From assembly GCF_015686695.1 (NCBI RefSeq), contig NZ_JADPMR010000004.1, positions 1,742,708 through 1,806,707 on the forward strand: a stretch of 64,000 nucleotides of DNA. The letters run 5' to 3'. Source of the stretch: Vibrio nitrifigilis. GTDB taxonomy: Bacteria; Pseudomonadota; Gammaproteobacteria; Enterobacterales; Vibrionaceae. The notes below the pieces were generated by a model. That model worked only from the letters and a program-made list of their open reading frames with translations, was not told the origin of the DNA and did not search any database. The position numbers and the translations under genes were made by a program. This document shows, piece after piece, positions 26,280 to 35,630 of this stretch; position 1 is the stretch's first letter, and each line of letters starts with the position of its first letter.

Positions 26280-26309
26280 TGTAAAGGTGAGTGTCCCCAT
26301 TAAAAAATA
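26280..26309 (+). repeat. 30-bp direct repeat, copy 2
   Basis: Matches 20175-20204 at 28 of 30 positions, same orientation, 6.1 kb away. Confidence 0.6.
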
Positions 26310-26393
26310 GAGTTTTGGAACTGTTAATCTGATATAAGCATTTAAGACACTGTTCTAAAACGTTTTTTTAAAAATAAACTAGAAATACTGTTC

Positions 26394-27461
26394 TTAAGCT
26401 TTAATAACCGACACCCAACTTGCACCTTGTCCGCACGGGGCGGTGGCTTGGTGGGTTAAGTTGCCATCAGAAGGATTAATGGCATATAAACCAGTAACGT
26501 TGGCATGTTCGCCAGTGACAATTAACCACTTATCATCCGGTGTAATCGCGATACTTCTTGGGCAGGTTTCTACCGTAAAACGAGTAACAAAACGTATCTG
26601 ATGTTCATTAACATGAAAGAGTGATACTTGGCTTGAATTGCGCTCTGTGGTGTATAGAAACTGTCCGTTATGCGTAATCTGGATATCTGCCGCCCATATT
26701 CGTTGGTGAGCGGCGTTATCAGCGATGCGATTTTCTGGCATTAATCCAAGCAATAAACCAAAGTGTTCAAAGGGAAGAATGGCCTTCTGTGTCACAAAGG
26801 AAAGGGGCGGATCATTCTCTGATTTTCCATCAGTTACGCTGTAAACAAAGACTTCACCAGACATTTCCGTTAAAACATACAAGGTCTTCCCTGATGGAGA
26901 AAAAATGAGATGACGAGGCCCTGAACCTTGGGAAAGTGGCACTTCGATTTGTTGAGAGAATTCGGGACCATTGTGCGTAGAATAAGGCATGACTTTAACG
27001 GTATCTGAGCCTAATTCGGTATGAACAAACCAGCGCAGATCTGGGCTGATTTTTATCGCATGTGGATGTTTACCGCACGAATACGTTATGGTTTCATGAT
27101 TTGATGGATTGCTTACATCCAATCTCGCCAAGAGGTTATCATTAAATGACACCATCCAAATCGTGTTTCTATCTGGTGTCAGTTCGATATTTGCCATGCT
27201 GGCAGGTAGAGGAAAAGTGTTGACTAGCTCAAGACTTGAATTGTTGATTTTATAAGTCTGTAATTGGTAAGGCTTAGAGCGGCTAACAACATAAAGAAGT
27301 TGAGCGTGTTCATCTATCGCTATAGGCATCACTAGCGGTGCCACCTCTATGTCACTCACGCGGGAAAAGAGTTCATTGCAGTTATCAGCTTGTTCACTTT
27401 CTAATCGGTAGCAACTGATCGAACCGGATTGGGCATTTGAGACGAAAATATGAAAGCGCAT
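26394..27461 (-). CDS. Seven-bladed propeller lactonase-like protein
   Basis: 355 residues with repeated blades: MPIAIDEHAQLLYVVSR, IELTPDRNTIWMVS, AIKISPDLRWFVHTELG, GPRHLIFSPSGKTLYVLTE, IQITHNGQFLYTTERN and PRSIAITPDDKWLIVTGE. This is the pattern of the Pgl/YbhE lactonase family, which hydrolyses 6-phosphogluconolactone. There is no signal peptide, so it is cytosolic. No sugar-pathway gene is adjacent, so the substrate is only a guess from the family. Confidence 0.8.
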   Translation of the reverse strand: MRFHIFVSNAQSGSISCYRLESEQADNCNELFSRVSDIEVAPLVMPIAIDEHAQLLYVVSRSKPYQLQTYKINNSSLELVNTFPLPASMANIELTPDRNTIWMVSFNDNLLARLDVSNPSNHETITYSCGKHPHAIKISPDLRWFVHTELGSDTVKVMPYSTHNGPEFSQQIEVPLSQGSGPRHLIFSPSGKTLYVLTEMSGEVFVYSVTDGKSENDPPLSFVTQKAILPFEHFGLLLGLMPENRIADNAAHQRIWAADIQITHNGQFLYTTERNSSQVSLFHVNEHQIRFVTRFTVETCPRSIAITPDDKWLIVTGEHANVTGLYAINPSDGNLTHQATAPCGQGASWVSVIKA

Positions 27462-27547
27462 AAAATTACCTGTAATGGCCCAATAGATTTGCCAGCAATT
27501 ACATCATATTGAGGGAGTCGTTTCTGTGGATAGTGAAAGGATTTTAA

Positions 27548-27582
27548 TAAAAACCACAGCTTAGCAAGTTGTTAAGCTGTGG
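27548..27582 (-). terminator. Terminator of the DUF2750 gene
   Basis: A 10-bp stem (ccacagctta / taagctgtgg); on the minus strand it ends in GTGG followed by TTTTT. Confidence 0.8.
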
Positions 27583-27626
27583 ACCGTTAATGAATTATGG
27601 GGACTTTAAGATTGTTGGCAACGGTA

Positions 27627-28007
27627 TTAACGACGTTTGGTTTCGCGTTTTTTTAGTTCAAATTCAAAATCTTCTGGATAGAGCACAATGCCTTCGCCTT
27701 GTTGATCAGGGAAGACAATAATAGACAATTCGTCGTCTTCTAGGCCGGGAGTCCAACGGCTTTTCCATTTTGCTGTTGAAATGGCTTCAGGAGTGAATCC
27801 TTCCCACTCATCGGTTGCCCATTGTTTGGCATGCTCTTCACTTGGCCACACGGGAACGCAGTCTTCATCGTCGGCGCTCAGCAATACACTGCCATGTTCG
27901 TCGATCAGTAACCAGATCTTTAGATCGCTTGCGACGGTTTTGAAAAACAGATTCATACGTTCAGTTGGATCTTTAGGTAGGTTATCTAGCGCGATATTTG
28001 CTGTCAT
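27627..28007 (-). CDS. DUF2750-family protein
   Basis: 126 residues from ATG 28007, which follows GAGG at a good distance. A six-residue extension lacks one. Acidic, Trp-rich, with VPVWPSEEHAKQWATDEWEG and LSIIVFPDQQGEGIVLYPEDFEFEL, the hallmark segments of the family. The family has no established function. It is common as a single gene in gammaproteobacteria. Confidence 0.82.
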   Translation of the reverse strand: MTANIALDNLPKDPTERMNLFFKTVASDLKIWLLIDEHGSVLLSADDEDCVPVWPSEEHAKQWATDEWEGFTPEAISTAKWKSRWTPGLEDDELSIIVFPDQQGEGIVLYPEDFEFELKKRETKRR

Positions 28008-28168
28008 TTGGGGCCTCAACATCACATCAGTGAATGATCATTATTTAGGGGTGCTATCTTATCAATAAAGCCTCTATTTGAATAAATAATTTCCGTAGTA
28101 AGTGAGTGAGAAATTATAATTTTATATATCGTGAATGGTAATATTCAAATCCCCAAGTAATCCCAAGG

Positions 28169-28924
28169 TTATGATTCGCCAGATTTAAAAATACGATGAA
28201 ATGTACTTAACGCTGTCACTTTTGCATTGGTATGGCGTTGCCACTTTTCATTGCTCGCAACCAACCATTTTTGATGAGCATTATTGAGAATAGCTTGGCT
28301 TACAATCGCTTCTCGTGGTTCATGCTCCATTGCGAACTGTTCGGTTTGGTTGTTGGTTGGGTTAGTAATAGTGGTAATCGAGGCGCAGCCAATAATACCA
28401 ATATCTGCATAAAATTGGCCGAAAAACTGGCTGATAGACTCGCCGACAATATCTTGATCTTTTGGGCGAATCATTCCACCGGGAACCCAAGTCTCAATAT
28501 GGCTATATTGAGATAAAATGTGGGCGGCTTCGAAATTGTTAGTGACCACTCTTAGTTCAGTGTGATTGTAAAGTGTCTCAGCAATTAGGGCGATTGTGCT
28601 ACCTATTCCCAAGAAAATGGTAGAGCCGTTGGGAATCAATGGTGTGACTTGCTGTGCAATCGCTAGCTTTTCTTCTCGATGAGTCTCTTGTCGTAATCGA
28701 TAGCTTTGATTACTCAATGTGGCAGGTGCCCCCACACCGCCGTGATGGCGGCGAGCTAAGCCAAAATCGCATAAACTGTTAATATCTCTCCTAATTGTCT
28801 GTGGGGTGACATCGAATTGTTGCGCTAGATGTTCGATTGAGCAGTAATCACTTTGCTGAATTAATTGCACAATCTGTTTTTGACGGTGACTTAATGACGG
28901 TGCCGAGTTGTTATCTAACATCAC
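28169..28924 (-). CDS. DeoR/GlpR-family transcriptional repressor
   Basis: 251 residues. The N-terminal helix-turn-helix (residues 10-60) reads LSHRQKQIVQLIQQSDYCSI then VTPQTIRRDINSL, a DeoR hallmark. The C-terminal domain has the sugar-phosphate site pattern IFLGIGSTIALIAETL and VVTNNF, and ends with a GlpR-like tail. It follows ugpQ by six bases in the same direction, so it is co-transcribed with the phosphodiesterase. Likely ligand: glycerol-3-phosphate or a related phosphate ester. It may also control the divergent ugp operon. Confidence 0.87.
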   Translation of the reverse strand: MMLDNNSAPSLSHRQKQIVQLIQQSDYCSIEHLAQQFDVTPQTIRRDINSLCDFGLARRHHGGVGAPATLSNQSYRLRQETHREEKLAIAQQVTPLIPNGSTIFLGIGSTIALIAETLYNHTELRVVTNNFEAAHILSQYSHIETWVPGGMIRPKDQDIVGESISQFFGQFYADIGIIGCASITTITNPTNNQTEQFAMEHEPREAIVSQAILNNAHQKWLVASNEKWQRHTNAKVTALSTFHRIFKSGES

Positions 28925-28930
28925 CGCCCC

Positions 28931-29656
28931 CTAATCTTGTTTCGCTTCGAGAAAACTCTGTGGGGTGTCGGTAATCATCATATCAACGCCCCAATTCCAG
29001 TAACTTTTAACAAGGGTGGGAAAGTTTGGTGTGTAACAGTAAATCTCATAACCTTGCGCTTTTAGCCGACGTGCTTGTGGTTTAGTTAAAAAGCGATAAT
29101 CACAATGCACACTGAAGGCATCGATTTCATGTAATGTCGCTTCTGCATCTTCGGGGATTTCTTGCCACAAATGGCCGCGACGGATCGTTGGTAGATGTCG
29201 TTTTATCTCGATTAAAGCGCGAGTATCAAAGCTAGAAAATAACAGCTGCTCTGGATTGAATTGTTTATCGATGATCAGTTGGGCGACTTTTTCACATAGT
29301 GTTGGTACATCATCACCAGGACTGGTTTTTAGCTCGATATTAATGGCAATAGAGTGGCTCTTGGTAAGAGATAATACGCTCTCCAAGGTTGGGATTTTTT
29401 CACCGCGAAATGTGTCGCTAAACCACAGCCCAGCATCGAGAGATTGCAGCTCAGCTAACGACATTTGCGTCACAATACCACTGCCATTAGTACAACGGTT
29501 AACGGTTTGGTCATGAATCACCACAGGGATACCGTCTGAAGAGAGCTGAGTATCTAATTCAATCCACGGAACTCCAAATTCAATCGCTTTGAGAAAGGCG
29601 CTCATGGTGTTTTCTGGCGCTTGGCTTGATAAGCCGCGATGTGCGGTTATTTTCAT
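28931..29656 (-). CDS. ugpQ: Glycerophosphodiester phosphodiesterase UgpQ
   Basis: 241 residues without a signal peptide, so cytosolic. GDPD family residues are all present: AHRG near residue 4, the ENT motif with PENTMSAF, WIELDTQLSSDGIPVVIHD, and NIELK. It cuts imported glycerophosphodiesters to glycerol-3-phosphate and an alcohol. It is divergent from ugpBAEC, which imports them, and co-directional with the DeoR regulator. Confidence 0.92.
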   Translation of the reverse strand: MKITAHRGLSSQAPENTMSAFLKAIEFGVPWIELDTQLSSDGIPVVIHDQTVNRCTNGSGIVTQMSLAELQSLDAGLWFSDTFRGEKIPTLESVLSLTKSHSIAINIELKTSPGDDVPTLCEKVAQLIIDKQFNPEQLLFSSFDTRALIEIKRHLPTIRRGHLWQEIPEDAEATLHEIDAFSVHCDYRFLTKPQARRLKAQGYEIYCYTPNFPTLVKSYWNWGVDMMITDTPQSFLEAKQD

Positions 29657-29763
29657 TTACTGCTCCATTATGTTCATTTCGATTTTTTAAGCAGCATTGC
29701 AGGTATTTGTGACTCTTATATGTCATTAAAGTGAAAATGTAAGATGTTCAAATTGATACATTT

Positions 29764-29782
29764 CTGTCATTGAAACGTCATC
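29764..29782 (+). promoter_or_regulatory. Candidate Pho box upstream of ugpB
   Basis: ctgtcattgaaacgtcat has two PhoB half-sites (CTGTCAT and CGTCAT) spaced as in the Pho box. A -10-like tagtgt lies about ten bases after it. A weaker half-site (atgtcat) lies near 29719. PhoB control of ugp operons is established in enterics; here it is inferred. Confidence 0.6.
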
Positions 29783-29864
29783 CCCGCCTCTTAGTGTAAA
29801 TGGCATTCATCTTTTTCATGCGCTGGTTTTTACCACAACAAAGATAACCATAGGGAAACGGATA

Positions 29865-31172
29865 ATGTCCATAAAACATCTGACAGGCTTAGCAGTTGTT
29901 GCTGCATTGTTGAGTGCTCAAGTACAAGCTAAAACGGAAATTGAATGGTGGCATGCCATGGGTGGGGCCTTGGGTAATAAGGTTGACCAAATTGCGGCAG
30001 ACTTTAATGCAAGCCAATCACAATATGAAGTAAAGCCAGTGTATAAAGGCTCCTACTCAGAGACCATGACCAGTGCAATAACGGCTTTTCGTGCTCATAA
30101 ACAGCCAGCGATTGTTCAGGTGTATGAAGTAGGCACGGCAACCATGATGGGCGCGAAAAAGGCCATTTATCCTGTGTACCAATTAATGCAAGATGCCCAT
30201 GAAAAATTCAACCCTAACGCTTACTTAAGCGCTGTGACGGGTTACTACACAACGAACGATGGCAAGATGTTATCGATGCCATTTAATAGTTCTACGCCTG
30301 TGATGTATTACAACGAGGATATGTTTTCTAAAGCGGGGATTAAAACACCGCCTAAAACATGGCAAGAAATGGATGAGGTGGCGAAAAAACTTCAAGCATC
30401 TGGATCTAAATGCGCATTAACCACTACGTGGCAATCGTGGATTCAAATTGAGAACTTTGGCGCACGTAATAACTTACCATTAGCGACTAAAAACAATGGC
30501 TTTGGCGGGCTGGACACCCAATTTGAGTTCAATGCGAAACCGTTTGTGAAGCATATTGAGCGTTTAGGTCAGTGGAGCAAAGAAGGGCTGTTTAAATACG
30601 GTGGTCGTCAATCGGATGGTTTGCCGCTGTTTTATAAACAAGAGTGCGCCATTACCATGGCATCTTCAGCATCTCTTGCTGGTATTCGTGAAAACATGAA
30701 AGGAATTCACGTTGGTGTTGCTCAGCTGCCTTACGATGCGAGCATCATTCGCTCGCCGAAAAATACCATTATCGGTGGTGCCTCTCTTTGGGTGCTACGT
30801 GGTCAAAATGATGATGTGTATAAAGGCGTCGCTAAGTTCTTTACTTATCTTTCAAGTGCCAAAGTTCAGGCTGATTGGCACCAGTTCACCGGCTATTTAC
30901 CTATCACGAAAGCAGCTTATCAGCTCACCAAAGATCAGGGATTCTATCAGAACAATCCTGGTACCGATGTTGCTGTTTTACAAATGAGCGCTGGCACACC
31001 AACGGCGAATTCGAAAGGCATTCGTTTTGGTAACTACTCACAAATTCGTTCGATCATCAATGAAGAATTAGAAGGTGTGTGGTCGGGTAAGCAGAGTGCT
31101 CAACAGGCATTGGATAATGCGGTTAAACGCGGTAATCAACAGCTACGTCGTTTTGAACGCACTCAACATTAA
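29865..31172 (+). CDS. ugpB: Glycerol-3-phosphate binding protein UgpB
   Basis: 435 residues with a signal peptide (cleavage near VQA, residue 22) followed directly by the family start KTEIEWWHAMGGALGNKV. Further UgpB landmarks are IVQVYEVGTATMM, the SMPFNSSTPVMYYNED segment, and IIGGASLWVLRG. It captures sn-glycerol-3-phosphate and glycerophosphodiesters in the periplasm. First gene of ugpBAEC plus a HAD phosphatase. Confidence 0.94.
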   Translation: MSIKHLTGLAVVAALLSAQVQAKTEIEWWHAMGGALGNKVDQIAADFNASQSQYEVKPVYKGSYSETMTSAITAFRAHKQPAIVQVYEVGTATMMGAKKAIYPVYQLMQDAHEKFNPNAYLSAVTGYYTTNDGKMLSMPFNSSTPVMYYNEDMFSKAGIKTPPKTWQEMDEVAKKLQASGSKCALTTTWQSWIQIENFGARNNLPLATKNNGFGGLDTQFEFNAKPFVKHIERLGQWSKEGLFKYGGRQSDGLPLFYKQECAITMASSASLAGIRENMKGIHVGVAQLPYDASIIRSPKNTIIGGASLWVLRGQNDDVYKGVAKFFTYLSSAKVQADWHQFTGYLPITKAAYQLTKDQGFYQNNPGTDVAVLQMSAGTPTANSKGIRFGNYSQIRSIINEELEGVWSGKQSAQQALDNAVKRGNQQLRRFERTQH

Positions 31173-31240
31173 TGGTGAATTTATCCGGTAGGTAAGTCGC
31201 CATTGGGTACTTGCCTACCTGTTTGTTTTTAAATGGAATT

Positions 31241-32125
31241 ATGATGTCTGCATCTGTTTATTTTAAAAATCGCTGGCTGCCGCTATTGCTGATTGCTCCG
31301 CAACTTGCAATCACAATGGTGTTTTTTATTTGGCCAGCAGGGCAAGCGATCTTTCAATCGACTCAGCTACAAGATGCGTTTGGCATGGGCAGTGAGTTTG
31401 TTGGGTGGGAAAACTTTACCAATTTATTTCATGATCCCCATTACTTAGAGTCGATCACCACGACATTAATCTTCAGCCTTAGTGTGGCGGTATTGGCGCT
31501 GGTATGTGCTTTGATCCTCGCGATGTTTGCTGAACATGTGGTGCGAGGTGCTACGGCTTATCGTACTTTATTGATTTGGCCTTATGCCGTTGCTCCAGCG
31601 GTTGCTGGCGCATTATGGCTATTCATGTTCGATCCGACCATTGGTTTGGTGAGCGGTTTGCTGCAATCACTCGGTATGGATTGGAATCCAAAATTAAACG
31701 GCAGTGATGCGATGTGGATGGTCGTGATTACTGCAACATGGAAACAGATCAGCTACAACTTTCTGTTCTTTCTCGCTGCGCTGCAGTCTGTGCCAAAGTC
31801 TTTGCTCGAAGCGGCAGCGATTGACGGCAGTGGACCAGTAAAGCGCTTTTTCACCATTAGTTTCCCACTGATTTCTCCAACCAGTTTTTTCTTATTGGTG
31901 GTGAATTTCGTGTATGCCTTTTTCGATACTTTCGCCATCATCCATGGCATGACAAAAGGCGGGCCGAGTGATAGCACGTCTACGTTGGTTTACAAAGTTT
32001 ATCGTGATGGTTTTATCGGATTAGACCTCGGTTCTTCCGCTGCGCAATCAGTGGTGTTGATGATTTTGGTGGCTTTATTAACCGTGGTGCAATTTAAATA
32101 TGTTGAGAAAAAGGTGGCGTACTGA
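31241..32125 (+). CDS. ugpA: UgpA permease subunit
   Basis: 294 residues from ATG 31241 (MMSASVYFKNRWLPLLLIAP); the next ATG at 31244 is equally possible. Six membrane helices and the permease EAA loop EAAAIDGSGPVKRFFTISFP, which docks on the ATPase. It pairs with UgpE to form the membrane channel. Its stop overlaps the start of ugpE (TGATG). Confidence 0.93.
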   Translation: MMSASVYFKNRWLPLLLIAPQLAITMVFFIWPAGQAIFQSTQLQDAFGMGSEFVGWENFTNLFHDPHYLESITTTLIFSLSVAVLALVCALILAMFAEHVVRGATAYRTLLIWPYAVAPAVAGALWLFMFDPTIGLVSGLLQSLGMDWNPKLNGSDAMWMVVITATWKQISYNFLFFLAALQSVPKSLLEAAAIDGSGPVKRFFTISFPLISPTSFFLLVVNFVYAFFDTFAIIHGMTKGGPSDSTSTLVYKVYRDGFIGLDLGSSAAQSVVLMILVALLTVVQFKYVEKKVAY

Positions 32126-32973
32126 TGGTAGAACAACGTCCTTGGTTTAATGTGTGTTGTCACCTTGTGTTAGTGCTTGGCATCGTGTTGGTGGCGTTGC
32201 CTGTTTGGGTTGCATTAATGGCAACCACGCATGCCAATGGTGATTTTGGTACTGGCGCTCCGTTATGGTTTGGTGATCTGGGGTTGAGTGTATTTAGAGA
32301 TTTATTTACGAGTTCAACTCATATGAGTAGCAGTGCGGTGCCAGTGAGCCGCATGTTGTTGAACTCTTTTATCATGGCTATCTGTATCACTATTGGTAAG
32401 TTGGTAATTTCTATCATGTCGGCTTATGCGGTGGTGTTCTTCCGTTTCCCTTGCCGAATGTTGGCCTTTTGGGTGATTTTCTTCACGCTGATGTTGCCAG
32501 TTGAAGTACGCATTATGCCCACGTTCGAAGTGGTCAGCGATCTGCACATGCTGAATTCTTTTGCTGGGTTGACGATTCCTCTTATCGCCAGCGCGACCGC
32601 GACCTTCTTATTCCGGCAATTTTTTATGACCATACCTAATGAATTGATTGAGGCTGCACGTATTGATGGTGCGGGTCCAATCAAGTTCTTTTTCGATATT
32701 TTGCTACCACTCTCTCGCACGAATATCGCGGCACTGTTTGTGATCACCTTCATTTACGGCTGGAACCAATACTTGTGGCCACTTCTTATCACAACGGACA
32801 CGCATTATTACACCATCGTATTGGGCATTAAGCAGATGCTGGATGTGAACGATGGGGTAGTGGAATGGAACAAAATAATGGCGACAACGATTATTGCCAT
32901 GCTACCGCCAGTGCTGGTGGTGATTGCAATGCAAAAAGCGTTTGTTAAAGGTTTAGTGGATTCGGAGAAATAA
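32125..32973 (+). CDS. ugpE: UgpE permease subunit
   Basis: 282 residues with six membrane helices and the EAA loop EAARIDGAGPIKFFFDILLP. The tail QKAFVKGLVDSEK is typical of MalG-type permeases and UgpE. Overlaps ugpA by one base and abuts ugpC directly, so all are coupled. Confidence 0.93.
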   Translation: MVEQRPWFNVCCHLVLVLGIVLVALPVWVALMATTHANGDFGTGAPLWFGDLGLSVFRDLFTSSTHMSSSAVPVSRMLLNSFIMAICITIGKLVISIMSAYAVVFFRFPCRMLAFWVIFFTLMLPVEVRIMPTFEVVSDLHMLNSFAGLTIPLIASATATFLFRQFFMTIPNELIEAARIDGAGPIKFFFDILLPLSRTNIAALFVITFIYGWNQYLWPLLITTDTHYYTIVLGIKQMLDVNDGVVEWNKIMATTIIAMLPPVLVVIAMQKAFVKGLVDSEK

Positions 32974-34077
32974 ATGTCTACTGTCACTCTTACAAATATT
33001 GCAAAACGTTACCCCAACGGATACCAAGCGATTTCACAGTTAGACCTTGATATCGAAGATGGCGAAATGGTGGTGTTAGTCGGGCCGAGTGGTTGTGGCA
33101 AATCAACCTTACTGCGCATGGTCGCTGGCCTTGAAGAAATCAGTGATGGTGTGCTCACAATTGATGGACGTCAGGTGAATAACGAAGAGCCAAGCCAACG
33201 GGATATCGCGATGGTATTTCAAAACTATGCGTTGTATCCGCATATGACGGTCTACAACAATATGGCTTATGGGCTTCGTAATCGTAAAACACCGAAGGCA
33301 GAGATTGATCGTTTGGTTAACGAAGCTGCCGAGATGCTTGAACTCAAATCGTTATTGGATCGTAAACCTAAGCAACTGTCCGGCGGACAGCGCCAACGAG
33401 TTGCGATGGGCAGGGCGATTGTTCGCCAACCTAAGGTGTTTTTGTTTGATGAGCCACTCTCTAACCTAGATGCCAAGTTGCGTGTGCAGATGAGGCTCGA
33501 AATCAAACGCTTGCAACGCCGACTTAATACGACCTCTATTTATGTCACTCACGATCAAGTAGAAGCGATGACGTTAGCCGACAAATTAGTGGTGTTAAAT
33601 CAGGGGCATGTTGAGCAGATTGGATCTCCGATTGATATTTATCGTCATCCTGCGTCCATTTTTGTCGCTACCTTTATTGGTTCTCCTGCAATGAATATTT
33701 TGGAAGCTACATTACTCGATTACGGCGTAAGAATTGGACCTTGGTTACTACCTATTTTTCCGACCAAGCCAACTTGTTATGTGAAAATTGGCCTGCGACC
33801 AGAGCATCTAAAAGTCACACAAGATAATCCTGATTTTTATGTTGAAGTAGAAATGATGGAAGCCCTCGGTGCTGATTTGTTGCTCTATTGCAAAATGGAA
33901 GAGCTGAATTCTCAGCCGCTAGTTGTTCGCGTCGCTGGCAATTGTGATGTGGAATTGGGGCAACGTCTTGGTATCACCATCGATTTAGATTGCATTCATC
34001 TGTTTGATAGTGAAACAAAAAAGCGAGTGGAGTTTATTGTACGAGATGAACCAGTATTAGAGAGAATCAATGCCTAA
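32974..34077 (+). CDS. ugpC: UgpC ATPase subunit
   Basis: 367 residues. Walker A GPSGCGKS (37-44), Q-loop MVFQNYALYPHM, signature LSGGQRQR, Walker B VFLFDEPLSNLD and YVTHDQVEAM, with a C-terminal OB-like regulatory part of the MalK type (GLRPEHLKV). Powers UgpAE. The last 8 bases overlap the HAD gene. Confidence 0.94.
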   Translation: MSTVTLTNIAKRYPNGYQAISQLDLDIEDGEMVVLVGPSGCGKSTLLRMVAGLEEISDGVLTIDGRQVNNEEPSQRDIAMVFQNYALYPHMTVYNNMAYGLRNRKTPKAEIDRLVNEAAEMLELKSLLDRKPKQLSGGQRQRVAMGRAIVRQPKVFLFDEPLSNLDAKLRVQMRLEIKRLQRRLNTTSIYVTHDQVEAMTLADKLVVLNQGHVEQIGSPIDIYRHPASIFVATFIGSPAMNILEATLLDYGVRIGPWLLPIFPTKPTCYVKIGLRPEHLKVTQDNPDFYVEVEMMEALGADLLLYCKMEELNSQPLVVRVAGNCDVELGQRLGITIDLDCIHLFDSETKKRVEFIVRDEPVLERINA

Positions 34078-34873
34078 ATTATTGACAGACTGGTCGCCAA
34101 AAGCGGCAAAGAGAGTGACTTGGTTGTTTACTGATGTTGATGACACATTAACATGGCAAGGAAAACTACCAGCAGAAACGCTCGATGCAATGCAGCAGTT
34201 GAGTTTAGCCGGAATTAATGTGGTCCCCGTGACCGGAGCTTGTGCGGGGTGGTGTGATCAAATTGCTCGTTTATGGCCCGTTCATGGTGTTATCGGTGAG
34301 AACGGCGCCTTTTGGATCACTAAGCGTGAGCAGCAATTTCATCATCATTACAGTGTGCCTTTTTCTGAGATGCGCAAGCGACAACGGTATCTTTTAGAGC
34401 AAGTTAAGCAAGTTCTAGCATCCTATCCAGGTTTAACTCTGGCTAATGATCAGTCTTTTCGTTTTTGCGATGTGGCGGTTAATATTGCCCAAGATCGAAC
34501 ACCGCTTAGTGCTGAATTGATTGAAGAGTTACTCCTTCAGTTGCGTCATCTAACGGTATTTGGAGACCCTGTGCAAGCCACAGAAAGCTCGATTCATATA
34601 AACGTTTGGACTGGGAACCACTGCAAGCGCTCTTCGAGTCAATCCTATCTTAGTCAGGCGTTAAATGGAGAAGTTAATCAAGAGGAAGTCGCTTATGTTG
34701 GCGATTCTTGCAATGATGAACCGATGTTTTCTTGGATTAACAATAGCGTAGGCGTCAATAATATTACGCCATATCTGCCTAAACTAGCGTGTCCACCCCA
34801 ATATATGACGAGACAAAATGGCGGCTACGGCTTTGCCGAATTGGCGCATTTTTTGTTGTCTGCGAAGGAGTGA
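34070..34873 (+). CDS. HAD-family (type IIB) phosphatase
   Basis: 267 residues with HAD motif I DVDDT (Asp22, Asp24), motif II in PVTGACAGWCDQI, and the motif III/IV region VAYVGDSCNDEPMF. The cap lies between, near residues 90-190, as in sucrose-phosphate or mannosyl-3-phosphoglycerate phosphatase-like proteins. It starts inside the end of ugpC, so it belongs to the ugp operon and probably acts on a sugar or polyol phosphate released by this pathway, which is inference. It is not part of the classical enterobacterial ugp operon, which ends with ugpQ. Confidence 0.82.
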   Translation: MPKLLTDWSPKAAKRVTWLFTDVDDTLTWQGKLPAETLDAMQQLSLAGINVVPVTGACAGWCDQIARLWPVHGVIGENGAFWITKREQQFHHHYSVPFSEMRKRQRYLLEQVKQVLASYPGLTLANDQSFRFCDVAVNIAQDRTPLSAELIEELLLQLRHLTVFGDPVQATESSIHINVWTGNHCKRSSSQSYLSQALNGEVNQEEVAYVGDSCNDEPMFSWINNSVGVNNITPYLPKLACPPQYMTRQNGGYGFAELAHFLLSAKE

Positions 34874-35126
34874 TTTATCTTTTAGCTAGTTCTCGTTGGT
34901 GACGCCCAAATATTACATCTTGAGGCCATTGAGATATCGGTAATAAAAGAGCATAAAATAGTGCGCAAAATGTCACCTTTATCACGAAATTGAAGAATAG
35001 ATTTACCTATATTCAGCTCAGTGAGAAGGCATACCTAATCACTGAGTGTTCGGCATGGATGCTTTGGAAACCGAGGCGATAGCAATAAAGCCAGAGGTTA
35101 GGTGTTCAAAGGTGTCGGAGGTGGAT

Positions 35127-35186
35127 ATGAAAATACTTTTCATCTTATTAGCTGCACTCGCTTTTACGATTGCCAGTTACGCATAG
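35127..35186 (+). CDS. 19-residue hydrophobic peptide (micro-gene)
   Basis: ATG 35127 encodes MKILFILLAALAFTIASYA. It is preceded by a very strong ribosome binding site (ggaggtgg, four bases before ATG) and followed within 60 bases by a good terminator, so the unit looks built to be expressed. The peptide is one hydrophobic helix with a basic start, like a lone signal peptide, a small membrane regulator or a type I toxin. Function unknown. Confidence 0.5.
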   Translation: MKILFILLAALAFTIASYA

Positions 35187-35214
35187 TAAAAACGTGTTAC
35201 CAACATAACAAGTT

Positions 35215-35253
35215 AGCCTGAGTAGCAAGTGATATTGCACTCAGGTTTTTTAT
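35215..35253 (+). terminator. Terminator of the micro-gene
   Basis: Stem cctgagt / actcagg with an inner gcaa / ttgc stem, followed by tttttt. Confidence 0.85.
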
Positions 35254-35275
35254 TGCTCTATAACCAGTCACTTTT

Positions 35276-35305
35276 GAATTCTGCATCTTGAGGATATTGG
35301 GTATA
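35276..35305 (-). repeat. Dispersed intergenic repeat, partial copy
   Basis: gaattctgcatcttgagg then attgggtata is the reverse complement of half of the repeat seen in full at 45799 and 61396. Confidence 0.5.
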
Positions 35306-35607
35306 TCAAATTGCAAATTTTATAATTTAGTTCTGCTTCAATAATTATGTGTGAATGATTAATCCATTACAATTAATTGCGATATTAATTCAAATTACAA
35401 ATTAAATATAAAACAAAGTGCATAAATATCTATTTTCTATAAAATATAGAATAATTTAAAAAATAATTAGGAAAACGTTCAGTTTTTTAAAACAGTGTAA
35501 GGTATTATTTTTGTTATATTTTTATCTAATATTATTTTTGTTGTGTGGTTTTAATTGTATTGTTATTTCATTTCTTGTGAAATTTTTAATTAGTCAATTA
35601 TCTGTTA

Positions 35608-35630
35608 TTTAGTGATATTCGTTTATTAAT
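35608..35630 (+). promoter_or_regulatory. Shared upstream element, protease 1
   Basis: tttagtgatattcgtttatt matches the sequence at 37155 at 20 of 23 positions over the full element. Both lie exactly 76 bases before the start codon of their protease gene, which suggests a common promoter or operator. Confidence 0.5.
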
